Source of the DNA: JAKAGZ01 sp963748105
GTDB taxonomy: Bacteria; Bacteroidota; Ignavibacteria; Ignavibacteriales; Ignavibacteriaceae
Direction of reading: 5' to 3'
Length of the DNA stretch: 64,000 nucleotides
Assembly (NCBI GenBank): GCA_963748105.1
Contig: CAVVHP010000007.1
Coordinates: 133,343 to 197,342, forward strand
Positions 1 through 9,572 of this stretch are shown here, piece after piece. The notes below the pieces were generated by a model, which was not told the origin of the DNA, made no database searches, and was given only the letters and a program-made list of their open reading frames with translations. The position numbers were made by a program, and so were the translations under genes. How positions within the stretch are numbered: position 1 is the first letter of the stretch; every line of letters begins with the position of its first letter.

Positions 1-553
1 GAATCATTCTTCCTGAAATTCTTCAAAAAATATTTCTTAATTGTTTCTCTTTTAAAACAGAAACAAAAGGCATGCCCCAGTGGGGATCTGCAATAAAATT
101 AAACATTGAAAACCTATTTGGTGTGCTTAAATATAAAATCCCGTCTTTCTTTAATAGTGTGTATAAACTGTCTATTAGTTCAGCGGGAGATTTTACGTGC
201 TCAATAACATCCTGTAAAATTATCAGTTCAAAAGATTCATTCTTTAAAGGGACTCTCAAAGCATCTCCGTTTACCCTGTAAAGATTATTCTCATGGTCTG
301 CCTGTCTTAAAAGGCGTGTCAGACTAATATCTATACTGAATACATTATTATTCTTTGCTAAAATTTTTGTTGTACCGCCTTCACCGGAACCTAGATCCAG
401 AACAGTGAGTCCGTCGCATTTTATCTGTTGCTCAATTATTGAAACTACAAATTTACCACGTTCCTCAGCGATAGAGCGCGCACGCTTCCAACGTGCATAA
501 TTGGGGTGATTTTCATCCAGCCATGCCGGTTCATTTGTTTCTGTCACTTCCAT
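1..553 (-). CDS. Class I SAM-dependent methyltransferase (frameshifted, runs off the window)
   Basis: This is a SAM methyltransferase of unknown substrate. It shows motif I (VLDLGSGEGG, about residues 50-59), the acidic end of strand 2 (FSIDIS) and a post-motif LQDVIEHV typical of the UbiE/Methyltransf_11 type. The open frame stops at 23 after 176 residues, right after the PHWGMPFVSV segment. If one A is added to the AAAA run near 53-56, the frame continues as a basic helix (KRETIKKYFLKNF) to the window edge. A single-base deletion is therefore more likely than a genuine C-terminus. The ATG lies inside the end of the upstream GT2 gene (10-nt overlap), so the two are translationally coupled and probably modify the same cell-envelope product. 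The family is certain; the substrate is unknown. Confidence 0.8.
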
Positions 554-1623
554 TCAATCTTTTTAAAATTTGCGTTAAAGAAATTCAGGACAAGCATAAA
601 TTCATAAATAATCTGGTGCAAAATTATATCGATAAAATTGAAATTATACCCGAAATATTTTTGCGTAATTAAAACCAGGGAAATATCACCGAATAGTTTT
701 AAGAAAAATAAAATTAAAAATTTATTACTTATAAAAAATAATGCAGGTGAAATCAAAAAGAAAAGATTGAGCAAATGCCAGGAGCCCAGAAATAATTTGT
801 GGGAAAACAAATAATGTACAGATGTTGAAGTGTGTCTCGCTTTTTGTTTTAAATAATCATTTATATTGTTCACAGATTCTGAATAGACAAATGCACTTTT
901 ATCCGCAATTACATCAATTTTCATATTGTGTTTAACAGCTTCTCTAAGCAGTAAATCATCATCACCGCTAAGTGTCTCGATTGTGTTTGAGTATCCTGAA
1001 ACTTTTTGAAATGCTTCTTTCGAAAATCCAAAACTTCTGGCGGATGCCGAATAGGGGAGGTTTAATTTTGCAGAAGTCAATGTTAAAAGTGAAGATCGCA
1101 GGTTTTCAAAATTCGAAATTTTGTTTATGAAATCTTTACGCTCAAAAAAAGGAGCGACTCCAAAGACAAAATCGAACCGCACGAAAAATTTATCCGCAAA
1201 TGTCTGTATCCAGTTCCATTCAGGGCGGCAGTCAGCATCGGTAATAAGTATATAAGGATTTTTTGCTTTCCCTATACCAAACTGAAGTGCCCCTTTTTTT
1301 CCGTCAAACTGTTTCTCTTTTACGGTATAGATAGAAAAGTTTTTCAAACCTTCGGTCAGTTCTTTCCCCGATTTATATGTGTCATCTTTTGAATTATCAT
1401 CAACAATAATTACCTCAAATAAATCTTCTGAGTACTTTTGTTCTTTAAAAGCTTTAATCAGAAAAGGAAGGTTCCTTTGTTCATTTTTTGCAGCAATTAC
1501 AACGGAAATTTTTACTTTTGATTTTATGTTTTGCCCCGATTGCATGAAAATTGTCTTGACCGTGTTAATTATCACGGAAATGAAAACAAGGTATAATACA
1601 ACTACTATAAATATGAAAGTCAT
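544..1623 (-). CDS. Membrane-anchored family 2 glycosyltransferase
   Basis: This 359-aa GT-A fold glycosyltransferase has an N-terminal membrane anchor (residues 2-26). The nucleotide-sugar core carries VSVVIAAKNE and VIIVDDNS, and the DXD metal site is ITDAD (D129-D131). A second acidic motif, SGDDDLLLREAV, follows. Residues about 278-345 form hydrophobic segments, which suggests an integral membrane enzyme transferring sugar to a lipid or polysaccharide acceptor. It sits downstream of the helicase gene with an 18-nt gap and overlaps the methyltransferase. The acceptor and donor cannot be told from the sequence. Confidence 0.88.
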   Translation of the reverse strand: MTFIFIVVVLYLVFISVIINTVKTIFMQSGQNIKSKVKISVVIAAKNEQRNLPFLIKAFKEQKYSEDLFEVIIVDDNSKDDTYKSGKELTEGLKNFSIYTVKEKQFDGKKGALQFGIGKAKNPYILITDADCRPEWNWIQTFADKFFVRFDFVFGVAPFFERKDFINKISNFENLRSSLLTLTSAKLNLPYSASARSFGFSKEAFQKVSGYSNTIETLSGDDDLLLREAVKHNMKIDVIADKSAFVYSESVNNINDYLKQKARHTSTSVHYLFSHKLFLGSWHLLNLFFLISPALFFISNKFLILFFLKLFGDISLVLITQKYFGYNFNFIDIILHQIIYEFMLVLNFFNANFKKIEWK

Positions 1624-1640
1624 ATAATTTAGATGATAAT

Positions 1641-3659
1641 TTAAAATTCCTCATCAAGAAGCCAACCCTCAGCAAGATCGGGATTCATTTCTGATATGAA
1701 TCTTGAAGGCTTGGAAAGTGTCATCCCGGCTTCCTGATCGAATAAATTCATAGGGTAAGTTATAAAAAGATTTTGTTTTGCCCGTGTCGATGCTACATAC
1801 ATTAACCTTCTTTCTTCTTCAAGCGTTTCCAGTTTTTCAATTGAACGGCCGGAAGGGAAGTAACCTTCAACTGCGTGAATAATAAACACAGAATTCCATT
1901 CTAGTCCTTTTGCGGAATGAATAGTAGATAGAGTAATATATTCTTCTTCTTTGTCTTCCGCTTCTACATCAACAACACTGTCTATTATGGGTTCAATTGC
2001 CATATCGGCAAGAAGACTATCCAGAGATCTGTAATTTTCAGAAATGTTATGAAAGATTTCAAGATCCTTTTTGCGCTTGTTAAAATCATCATATTTGTCT
2101 TTAAATATCGGGTGATAATAATCAAACACCAGCTGAGCTTTTTCCGAAGGGAGCGCTTTCTCGGTATGTAATATATAAAGCAGCCTGAAAAGATTCGCGA
2201 TGCTTTCTTTGTACCGCCAGTTTGATTTATCGCTGGGATCAGATTTAATTGTAAGGTTTGCTGTGGCCAGATCATCAAGAATTTTTTGGGCAGTTTTCGG
2301 CCCGACTCCCTCGTGCAATAACAAAACCCGGTACCAGCTTATCACATCTTTTGGATTTGATGCAATTCTTAAAAATGCCAGAACGTCTTTTATGTGAGCC
2401 GTCTCAATAAATTTCATACCTCCGAATTTCTGAAAGGGAATATTAGCTTTACCAAGTTCTATTTCTAGATCGAATGAAAAAAAAGACGAACGAAAAAGTA
2501 CCGCAATATCATTTAATTGAATACCTTCTTCCCTTAACTCAAGGACTTTTTCAACAATATATTTTGATTGAAGATTCTCTGTACCTGCTGCAACAATGTG
2601 GGGAAGATTTCCTCCGCCCCTGTTTGTGAATAGGTTTTTTGAATACTTCTCGGAAGCGTTTTTAATAATATGATTTGTAAAATCGAGTATCGGTTGGATG
2701 CTTCTGTAATTTTCTTCCAGTTTTATGATTTTTACGTTATCATAAAATTTAGGGAAGTCGATAATATTCTTAAAATTTGCGCCACGGAAAGAATAAATTG
2801 ATTGTGAATCGTCCCCAACTACCATTATATTTCTGTTAATCCGTGTAAGGCCTTTAACTATATCAGCCTGTAGTTTATTAGTATCCTGATATTCATCTAC
2901 CATTACAAATTTTATAGAAGACAGAAGAGATTTAGTGGCAGGACCGGATTTGTTCAGGAAATTCCTCAGGTAAATCAAAAGGTCATCATAATCAAGAAGA
3001 TTATTTTTTCTTTTATAGTTAAAAAAGATTTTCTGAACTTCTAATATTTTATCGAGCTGGTCCTCAAAATGTGGATAGTCTTCAAGAATAATATCTTCTA
3101 CTTTTCTTTCTGTATTTACACTTAAGCCGAAAACTTTGTTTAAAGTAGTCTTGTTCGGAAATCTTTTCTCTTTTGAAATAAATCCTTTCTGGGACCGTAT
3201 AAGGTTAATGATATCCTGCGAATCTCCCTGATCAAGAATTGTAAAAGAAGATTCCAGGCCCACAGCTTTTGCATATTTTCTTAAAGTAAGATTTGCAAAC
3301 GAGTGAAATGTACCTCCGTTTATATTTGAACAGCGATTATCCAGCAAAAGGGAAGCACGGTTCATCATTTCATTAGCTGCTTTGCGTGTAAATGTTAAAA
3401 GCAGAATTGATTTGGGATCGTAGCCCAGTTCTACGAGCCGCGAAACGCGGTACACAAGGGTTCTCGTTTTACCGGTACCTGCTCCTGCAATAATCAGATA
3501 GGCGCCTTCAACTGCGGAGGCAGCTTCGTACTGAGATGGGTTTAATTCATCCCGGTAATTAATTGTAAATTTTGATTCGTCAACTGCCGTGTGTAGGTTT
3601 TGTGTTAAACTGGTTCTTTTGAGTTTGAATTTCTTCAGCGGTTTGTCGTTACTCTCCAA
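1641..3659 (-). CDS. UvrD/PcrA/Rep-type SF1A DNA helicase
   Basis: This is a 672-aa ATP-dependent 3'-5' DNA helicase for repair or replication restart. Walker A is AGAGTGKT (residues 58-65), motif II is VDEYQDTN, motif III is VGDDSQSIYSFRGA, motif V is TIHSAKGLEW and motif VI is RRLMYVASTRA. The length matches UvrD/PcrA (650-730 aa). The start is TTG at 3657-3659. The frame has an in-frame TGA four codons upstream, no ATG precedes the helicase core, and a GAGGA Shine-Dalgarno sits 6 nt before the TTG. It overlaps the end of the 201-aa membrane protein gene by 25 nt. Assigning UvrD, PcrA or Rep specifically needs a tree. Confidence 0.95.
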   Translation of the reverse strand: MESNDKPLKKFKLKRTSLTQNLHTAVDESKFTINYRDELNPSQYEAASAVEGAYLIIAGAGTGKTRTLVYRVSRLVELGYDPKSILLLTFTRKAANEMMNRASLLLDNRCSNINGGTFHSFANLTLRKYAKAVGLESSFTILDQGDSQDIINLIRSQKGFISKEKRFPNKTTLNKVFGLSVNTERKVEDIILEDYPHFEDQLDKILEVQKIFFNYKRKNNLLDYDDLLIYLRNFLNKSGPATKSLLSSIKFVMVDEYQDTNKLQADIVKGLTRINRNIMVVGDDSQSIYSFRGANFKNIIDFPKFYDNVKIIKLEENYRSIQPILDFTNHIIKNASEKYSKNLFTNRGGGNLPHIVAAGTENLQSKYIVEKVLELREEGIQLNDIAVLFRSSFFSFDLEIELGKANIPFQKFGGMKFIETAHIKDVLAFLRIASNPKDVISWYRVLLLHEGVGPKTAQKILDDLATANLTIKSDPSDKSNWRYKESIANLFRLLYILHTEKALPSEKAQLVFDYYHPIFKDKYDDFNKRKKDLEIFHNISENYRSLDSLLADMAIEPIIDSVVDVEAEDKEEEYITLSTIHSAKGLEWNSVFIIHAVEGYFPSGRSIEKLETLEEERRLMYVASTRAKQNLFITYPMNLFDQEAGMTLSKPSRFISEMNPDLAEGWLLDEEF

Positions 3660-4240
3660 ATTTCGTCCTCATATAAGCAGGTAACAGGAAAATATCCTGT
3701 TACCTTAACTGTCTTATTATATGCTCTTGGTTTGCCTAAAATTTCGGAAATCAAAAAATATTGTTTAAGAGTTTCCGGATTTTTAATCGATTTTCTCAGT
3801 TCACCTAATCTTACATTAACCGGTTTATTCCGATCATCAATGAATTTTTGAATTCTTTTCGCCTCTTCATCAAGCAGCGCAGATTCTTTTGCGTAATCTG
3901 CTTCAGTAGTCGGCCTGTGCCACTCATCATTCACCGTGTGTTCTGTTTTAAGGGCCTTTTCCCATTCCGGCGTTTCGTAGGGAGTGTCTTCATAGCTTTG
4001 GGCATAAGGCTGGGTTTCAGCAGGAATCTTTTTTTCTTCAGGAGGTTTGAATAATCCTTGAATTTCATTCAGGATATCGTATTCCTCCATTTCTTTTTTT
4101 AATTCTGCTTTTGCTTTCTGTTTCTCAGGATTTTTTTGATCCTGAGCTTTTGTTTGCTGTTCCTTCTTCTTCTTAAAAAGAGGAGCAATAAAGCTGAAAA
4201 TGATAAAGAGAAAAAATAATATCTGGAGAAAATTATCCAT
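3635..4240 (-). CDS. Single-pass membrane protein of unknown function
   Basis: I do not recognise this 201-aa protein. Residues 1-20 form a hydrophobic N-terminal anchor (FLQILFFLFIIFSFIAPLF). A KKKKEQQ basic stop-transfer and a Lys/Glu/Gln/Pro-rich charged linker follow. The C-terminal half contains a helical segment of about 60 residues (EEAKRIQKFIDDRN to YFLISEILGKPRAY) that looks folded. The gene overlaps floA (stop of floA at 4233, start here at 4240) and the helicase start, so it sits in a tight operon. Its place directly after floA suggests a possible partner of the FloA scaffold, but that is inference from position only. It has no NfeD-like sequence. Confidence 0.8.
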   Translation of the reverse strand: MDNFLQILFFLFIIFSFIAPLFKKKKEQQTKAQDQKNPEKQKAKAELKKEMEEYDILNEIQGLFKPPEEKKIPAETQPYAQSYEDTPYETPEWEKALKTEHTVNDEWHRPTTEADYAKESALLDEEAKRIQKFIDDRNKPVNVRLGELRKSIKNPETLKQYFLISEILGKPRAYNKTVKVTGYFPVTCLYEDEIWRVTTNR

Positions 4241-5228
4241 TACTTCCCTTGTCTTTCTTTTCTTCAGGTTTTGCGATTGATGTTCTCATATCTGTATCAG
4301 ACTGGATATTTTTCATATTGTAATAATCCATAACACCAAGATTTCCCGATCTGAATGCTTCGGACATTGCGCGTGGTATTTCTGCTTCGGCTTCAACAAC
4401 CTTTGCTCTTTGTCTAGCAACTTCTGCAACCATTTCTTGCTCAAGAGCAACAGCGGCCGCTCTTCTTTCTTCTGCTTTTGCGCGGGCAATTTTCAAATCG
4501 GCTTCTGCTTGGTCCGTTTGTAATTTAGCCCCTATATTTATTCCGACGTCCACGTCTGCTATATCGATTGAAAGTATTTCAAATGCGGTGCCGGAATCGA
4601 GCCCTTTTGATAAAACCATCTTGGAAATTCTGTCAGGATTTTCCAGCACTTCTTTGTGTGTGTTACTTGAACCGATTGTAGAAACAATTCCCTCTCCAAC
4701 ACGTGCAAGTATAGTTGCCTCTGTTGCGCCGCCTACAAGTCTTTCGATATTTGTTCTTACGGTAATCCTGGCTATTGCTTTTAACTGGATACCGTCTTTA
4801 GAAATTGCCGCCACCATTGGTGTTTCAATTACTTTCGGCAGAACCGACATTTTTACAGCTTCAAGAACATCACGTCCTGCAAGGTCTATCGCAGTTGCAC
4901 GTTCAAAGGACAATCCTAAATTTGCTTTGTCTGCGGAAATAAGTGAGTTAATAACTCTTATTACATTACCGCCTGCAAGGTAATGGGCTTCAAGTTTTCC
5001 CTGTTCAAGTTTAATTCCCGCTTTGGTAGCTGTTATCATACTTCGTACAATAATTACAGGAGGAACTTTTCTAAGACGCATACCAACCAGATCTTTGAAA
5101 ATTTTCATCCTTACACCGGAGAAGTATGCGGTTATGTACAAACCGAGTGGAACGAAGTAGAGAAAAACTATTAGGAAAAGAAATACTGCTATTATGATAA
5201 CTATTGATAACCCCGTTAGCGCTTCCAT
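4233..5228 (-). CDS. floA: Flotillin-like membrane scaffold protein FloA
   Basis: This 331-aa SPFH protein matches the FloA (UPF0365/YqfA) family along its length. It has an N-terminal hydrophobic anchor (about residues 7-32), a conserved PLGLYITAYFSGVRM segment, an SPFH core (KAGIKLEQGKLEAHYLAGGNV to SILSIDIADVDVGINIGAKLQ), a coiled Ala/Glu-rich region (KAEERRAAAVALEQEM) and the C-terminal AEIPRAMSEAFRSGNLGVMDYYNMKN. FloA organises functional membrane microdomains. The upstream NfeD gene usual in Firmicutes is absent from this window. Downstream genes overlap or nearly overlap it, so it heads the minus-strand operon. Confidence 0.95.
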   Translation of the reverse strand: MEALTGLSIVIIIAVFLFLIVFLYFVPLGLYITAYFSGVRMKIFKDLVGMRLRKVPPVIIVRSMITATKAGIKLEQGKLEAHYLAGGNVIRVINSLISADKANLGLSFERATAIDLAGRDVLEAVKMSVLPKVIETPMVAAISKDGIQLKAIARITVRTNIERLVGGATEATILARVGEGIVSTIGSSNTHKEVLENPDRISKMVLSKGLDSGTAFEILSIDIADVDVGINIGAKLQTDQAEADLKIARAKAEERRAAAVALEQEMVAEVARQRAKVVEAEAEIPRAMSEAFRSGNLGVMDYYNMKNIQSDTDMRTSIAKPEEKKDKGSNG

Positions 5229-5776
5229 TATTCAGACTCCATAAAAATTTTTAGCAAAACATTTTACTATTAAATTAAAATTTAAGCAAATAAACAAAGA
5301 GAATTCAAATTATCGGATTGTTTAATCAAATTCGAGCCAATTTATCATTTACTAATTATTTATCTATAAGTTATTTAATGTAATGCTTTTGATATTTAAA
5401 ATCCTATCAATACTAAATTATATATGATTAATCTGAGGACTAACTACATACCAATTGATAATTTGTGCTTAAATTATAATGGGATGCAAAATTTACTTAA
5501 AATTTAGGTTGAAGCTAAAAAGCAATATTTAGGTCAAAAACGAATGATTTAGCAGGATTCATAATTTAATAACAGAAGACTATTGGATTTAATGAAAATC
5601 TTATAATATATTACTGCAGGAAGAGTCGGGAATCTATCTTAAAATACCCGATTTATAGTTAAAATCAGGCAATAAATAGTACATTGGCTATAGCTTGATT
5701 GGATAAGAAGCAATCTTTATGTTTGATATAGAAACAGTCAATCAATTTAACCTCCAATGATAAAAGGATAATAAAT
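5229..5776. other. Intergenic region between floA and clpC
   Basis: This divergent 548-bp gap has no ORF of note, only fragments under 20 codons. It is strongly AT-rich. It should hold the floA operon promoter (minus), which I could not place, and a clpC promoter candidate near its right end, listed separately. No tRNA or riboswitch-like structure was recognised. Confidence 0.6.
5695..5725 (+). promoter_or_regulatory. Candidate Bacteroidota-type promoter of clpC
   Basis: TTG at 5695-5697 is followed by a 20-nt spacer and TATGTTTG at 5718-5725. This fits the TTG-N(17-23)-TAnnTTTG consensus known from Bacteroidota. It would give a 5' leader of about 45 nt before the clpC ATG at 5777. Assigned by motif only. 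Confidence 0.5.
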
Positions 5777-8279
5777 ATGGATGGCAATTTTTCGGACAGA
5801 CTCCAGGATGTCATAAGATTAAGTCGTGAAGAAGCTTTAAGGCTTGGCCATGATTACATCGGCACTGAACATCTGCTTCTCGGAATTATTCGGGAAGGAC
5901 AGGGAGTAGCTGTAAGAATTCTGAGAAACCTTGACTGCGATTTGATGAAGTTGAAAAAAGCGATAGAAGATACAGTGAGAACTTCAGGAGGTACTCTTAC
6001 TATTGGTAATATTCCTTTGACAAAACAGGCAGAAAAAGTTTTAAAAATAACACAGATAGAATCAAAAATTTATAAAGCAGATGTTATTGGTACTGAACAT
6101 CTTTTACTTTCTTTGTTAAGAGATGAAGATAATATAGCTACACAGATATTACATCAGTTTAATGTTACCTATGATGCATCGCGTTCCGAACTTAATGCAA
6201 TGTTAAGTACCAAAAATCCAAAAGAGGTTTCCGGCACTGCTCCGGTAGCTGATAAAAAGACTGAAAGAACAAAAACTCCGGTTTTGGATAATTTTGGGAG
6301 GGATTTAACAAAATTAGCTGCTGAAGATAAGCTTGATCCTGTGGTTGGACGCGAAATGGAAATTGAGCGCGTGGCACAAATATTAAGCAGAAGAAAGAAA
6401 AATAATCCTGTCCTGATTGGGGAACCGGGAGTTGGTAAAACAGCTATTGCAGAAGGGCTGGCGTTGCGCATAGTTCAGAAAATAGTGCCCAGAATACTGC
6501 AGGAAAAAAGAGTAGTAACTCTTGATCTTGCCGGACTGGTTGCAGGTACAAAATACCGTGGACAGTTTGAAGAAAGAATGAAGGCATTAATGAATGAGCT
6601 GGAAAAAGCACGTGAAGTTATTCTTTTTATAGATGAGCTTCATACTATAGTTGGTGCCGGAGGTGCATCAGGATCTCTGGATGCATCAAATATGTTTAAG
6701 CCTGCATTATCTCGTGGCGATATTCAATGCATTGGTGCAACAACAATGGATGAATACAGAAAGTATATTGAAACAGACGGTGCACTTGACAGAAGATTTC
6801 AGAAGGTAATGGTTGAACCACCAAGTTATGAAGAAACAATACAAATTTTAGATAATATTAAATTTAAGTACGAAGAGCACCATCATGTTCGCTATTCTAA
6901 AGATGCAATTGATTCAGCTGTAAAACTTAGCAACAGGTATATCACAGACAGGCATCTTCCTGATAAAGCAATCGATGTGATTGATGAAGCTGGTTCAAGA
7001 GTTCATATGGGCAATTTTGAAGTTCCGCAAGATATTCTTGATCTGGAAGGCGACATTGAAAAGGTTAGATTGGAAAAAGCCCAGGTTGTTAAAAAACAGG
7101 ATTATGAAGAGGCGGCAAGATTAAGAGATAATGAAAGAAATCTGCAGTCTGATCTCGAAATCGCGAAAAATGAATGGGAAGCAAGGACAAGAGACATCGT
7201 TCACGATGTAAGTGAAGAGGATATTGCCACTGTTGTTGCTATGATGACCGGAATTCCTGTTAACCGGGTTGCACAAACAGAGTCTGAAAAACTTCTTAAT
7301 ATGGAAGAAGGTCTTAAAAAACAGATTGTTGGTCAGGACGAAGCGGTTCTTAAACTTACAAAAGCAATAAGAAGAACCAGGGCAGGGCTCAAAAATCCGG
7401 ACAGACCAATTGGAAGTTTTATTTTCCTCGGTCCGACAGGTGTAGGTAAAACCGAACTCAGTAAAGCCCTGGCGAGATACCTCTTCGATTCAGAAAATGC
7501 TCTTATCAGGATTGATATGAGCGAGTACATGGAAAAATTCTCTCTTTCACGTCTGGTAGGAGCGCCTCCGGGATACGTGGGATACGAAGAAGGTGGACAG
7601 CTTACTGAAAAGGTCAGAAGAAGACCATACTCTGTTGTACTTTTTGATGAAATTGAAAAAGCACATCCGGATATTTTCGGTATACTTCTGCAGGTGCTCG
7701 ATGACGGAATGCTTACTGATAGCCTTGGAAGAAAGGTTGATTTCAAGAATACAATTATAATCATGACATCTAATGTTGGTGCCAGGGATATAAAAAATAT
7801 CGGTTCATTCGGTTTTGGTGGAGAAAAAGCTGAAGATAAACATTCCAGCATGAAGAGCACTGTTGAAGAAGCAATGAGAAAATTATTCAATCCTGAATTT
7901 CTTAACAGAATTGATGAAGCAATTGTATTCAGAAATCTTGAGAAAGAAGATATTCTTAAGATAATAGAAATCGAATTGCTTGATCTTGTAAAAAATATTG
8001 CTGAACATAAAATGGAAATCGTTCTTGATCAGTCAGCTAAGAATTTCTTGGTTGAAAAAGGATTTGACCAAAAGTACGGTGCCAGACCATTGAAAAGGGC
8101 AATCCAGAAATATGTTGAAGATCCTCTTGCAGAAGAAATTCTTAGAGGGTTCTTTGAAAGAAAGTGCGAAGATTTTAGCTAAACACGTAGAAAATACTGA
8201 AGAACTTATCTTTATCGATGAGAATCTTAATCTTGACATAGATGAAGAAAAAGAAAAAACTGATACCGGTGAAGCGTAG
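5777..8279 (+). CDS. clpC: ClpC AAA+ chaperone of the Clp protease (C-terminal frameshift)
   Basis: This is a Hsp100 unfoldase that feeds substrates to ClpP. It has the double Clp-N repeat (residues 1-145), a first AAA+ module with Walker A GEPGVGKT (215-222), a UVR/middle domain (KKQDYEEAARLRDNE) that marks ClpC rather than ClpB, a second AAA+ module with GPTGVGKT, an FGFGG-type ClpP-contact loop, and the ClpB D2-small domain. The open frame ends at 8182 after 801 aa with an atypical tail (GFFERKCEDFS). Removing one T in GGGTTCTTTG (about 8149-8154) continues instead as LRGSLKESAKILAKH and runs to a TAG at 8277-8279. The result would be about 833 residues, as expected for ClpC. A terminator follows. 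A single-base insertion is therefore likely. Confidence 0.95.
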
Positions 8280-8303
8280 ATTATTGTAAATATAAGACAA
8301 ATA

Positions 8304-8335
8304 AAAAAGCGTATTATTTTTAATGCGCTTTTTTT
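8304..8335 (+). terminator. Rho-independent terminator after clpC
   Basis: AAAAAGCG (8304-8311) pairs with CGCTTTTT (8326-8333). An inner ATTA/TAAT pairing and one T-G wobble extend the stem around a TTTT loop, and more T residues follow. It lies 25 nt after the frame-corrected clpC stop codon, which supports 8279 as the true gene end. The A-rich left arm would also allow it to act on the minus strand. Confidence 0.85.
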
Positions 8336-8407
8336 ATTGTATTTTGTAAGTTGTTATTTATTAGATAGTTACACGAACATTAATCTGAATTACTGATGGA
8401 GGTAAAA

Positions 8408-8693
8408 ATGACAAGACTGAATGAAAATCAGATACAGGAAAAACTGAAGAACCAGGCCGGACTGGAATTTCAGTGATAATAAAATTAACAAAGAATTTGA
8501 AATGGCAGATTTCAAATCGGCGCTGGACTTTGTAAACAAAGTTGGTGCAGAAGCGGAGTCAATGGATCATCATCCTGATATTTTAATGCATTCCTGGAAT
8601 AAAGTTAAAATATCTGTAAATACTCATACCGAAGGAGGAGTTACTGAGAAAGATTTTTCGCTGGCAGGGAAAATTGAGGAAATATTGAAATGA
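8408..8693 (+). CDS. Pterin-4a-carbinolamine dehydratase (frameshifted)
   Basis: This is a PCD/DCoH-family enzyme that dehydrates 4a-hydroxytetrahydrobiopterin (pterin recycling). The C-terminal part (open from 8502) has the signature FVNKVGAEAESMDHHPDI and the VSVNTHTEGGVTEKDF-type ending, with the catalytic His pair HH. The N-terminus is in another frame. ATG at 8408 follows a strong GGAGG Shine-Dalgarno (8397-8401) and encodes MTRLNENQIQEKL, but it meets TGA after AGLEFQ. Deleting the extra A near 8461 gives AGWNFSDNKINKEFEMADFK and joins the two parts into a normal protein of about 95 aa. The stop overlaps the next ATG, so it leads the TPR/pyrE/MscS operon. Confidence 0.88.
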
Positions 8694-9001
8694 ATAACAG
8701 ACTCGATTCGCTTTTGAAATTACTTGAAAAAGAGCCTGAAGATTCTTTCCTGTTATATGGTGTTGCACTTGAATATATGTCGGCGAATAATTTAGAAGAA
8801 GCAGAAATATATTTTACAAAATTAGTTAAGACAGATCCCGATTATATTGCTACATATATGCAGTATGCTGGTTTGAAAGAAAAACAGAATAAGATAGAAG
8901 AAGCGAGAGAATTATATAAACAAGGAATAGCAAAGGCACAAATGTCAGGAGATAATCACGCAGCAAAAGAAATGGAGGGCTTTTTAGATGAGCTTAACTG
9001 A
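8690..9001 (+). CDS. Small TPR protein
   Basis: This 103-aa protein contains two tandem tetratricopeptide repeats (about residues 16-49 and 50-83, with the YGVALEYM, NNLEEAEIYF and EARELYKQGI patterns). It has no signal peptide, so it is probably a cytoplasmic interaction module. It is coupled by a 4-nt overlap (ATGA) to the upstream dehydratase and by a 14-nt overlap to pyrE. It has no specific functional assignment. Confidence 0.85.
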   Translation: MNNRLDSLLKLLEKEPEDSFLLYGVALEYMSANNLEEAEIYFTKLVKTDPDYIATYMQYAGLKEKQNKIEEARELYKQGIAKAQMSGDNHAAKEMEGFLDELN

Positions 9002-9572
9002 AAAAGAAATTTACGATATGTTCCTCATATCCGAAGCATTACTTCAGGGGCATTTTCTTCTTACATCAGGAAGACACAGTGATAAATATTTTCAGTGTGC
9101 AAAAGTTTTGCAATATCCGGAATACACGGAAAAAATCTGCGCTAAGATCGTCGAATATTTTAAGGAATATGAAATCGATACGGTTATTGCTCCGGCAATT
9201 GGCGGTATCGTTGTCGGGCAGGAAGTTGCAAGACAATTAAATAAAAAATCGATTTTTGCTGAAAGAGAAGACAAAAAACTAGTACTTCGAAGAGGATTTT
9301 CGCTGAAAGAAGGTGAAAAAGTTCTGGTTTGTGAAGATGTTGTAACTACTGGCGGATCAGTATTCGAAGTAATTGATATTGTTAAAAACAGCGGAGCCAT
9401 TGTTGCCGGGGTTGGTTTTATTGTGGACAGGAGCAACGGGAAAGTTAATTTCGGGTACCCGCAATTTAGCACAATGAAGATGGAAGTGATATCCTATGAC
9501 CCAGCGGAGTGCAAATTATGTAAAGAAGGCTTAAATTTGGTGAAACCAGGATCAAGACAAGTTAAAATATGA
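8988..9572 (+). CDS. pyrE: Orotate phosphoribosyltransferase
   Basis: This is a 194-aa type I phosphoribosyltransferase that converts orotate and PRPP to OMP in de novo pyrimidine synthesis. The PRPP-binding loop is CEDVVTTGGS (residues 115-124). The N-terminal hood contains HFLLTSGRHSDKYFQ, which is typical of PyrE, and a second conserved stretch is APAIGGIVVGQE. The C-terminal Cys pair (CKLC) near the end is seen in the subfamily with YDPAECKLC endings. The gene overlaps both neighbours and is probably co-transcribed with the TPR and MscS genes. Confidence 0.93.
   Translation: MSLTEKEIYDMFLISEALLQGHFLLTSGRHSDKYFQCAKVLQYPEYTEKICAKIVEYFKEYEIDTVIAPAIGGIVVGQEVARQLNKKSIFAEREDKKLVLRRGFSLKEGEKVLVCEDVVTTGGSVFEVIDIVKNSGAIVAGVGFIVDRSNGKVNFGYPQFSTMKMEVISYDPAECKLCKEGLNLVKPGSRQVKI

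Noticed and set aside
5229..5776. A structured non-coding RNA or riboswitch upstream of clpC
   Set aside because: No conserved riboswitch core or long stable stem could be recognised by eye; only a promoter-like motif was supported.
8149..8154. Programmed +1 frameshifting in clpC
   Set aside because: There is no slippery stop-codon site or known precedent in clpC, and similar single-base defects occur in other genes of the window.
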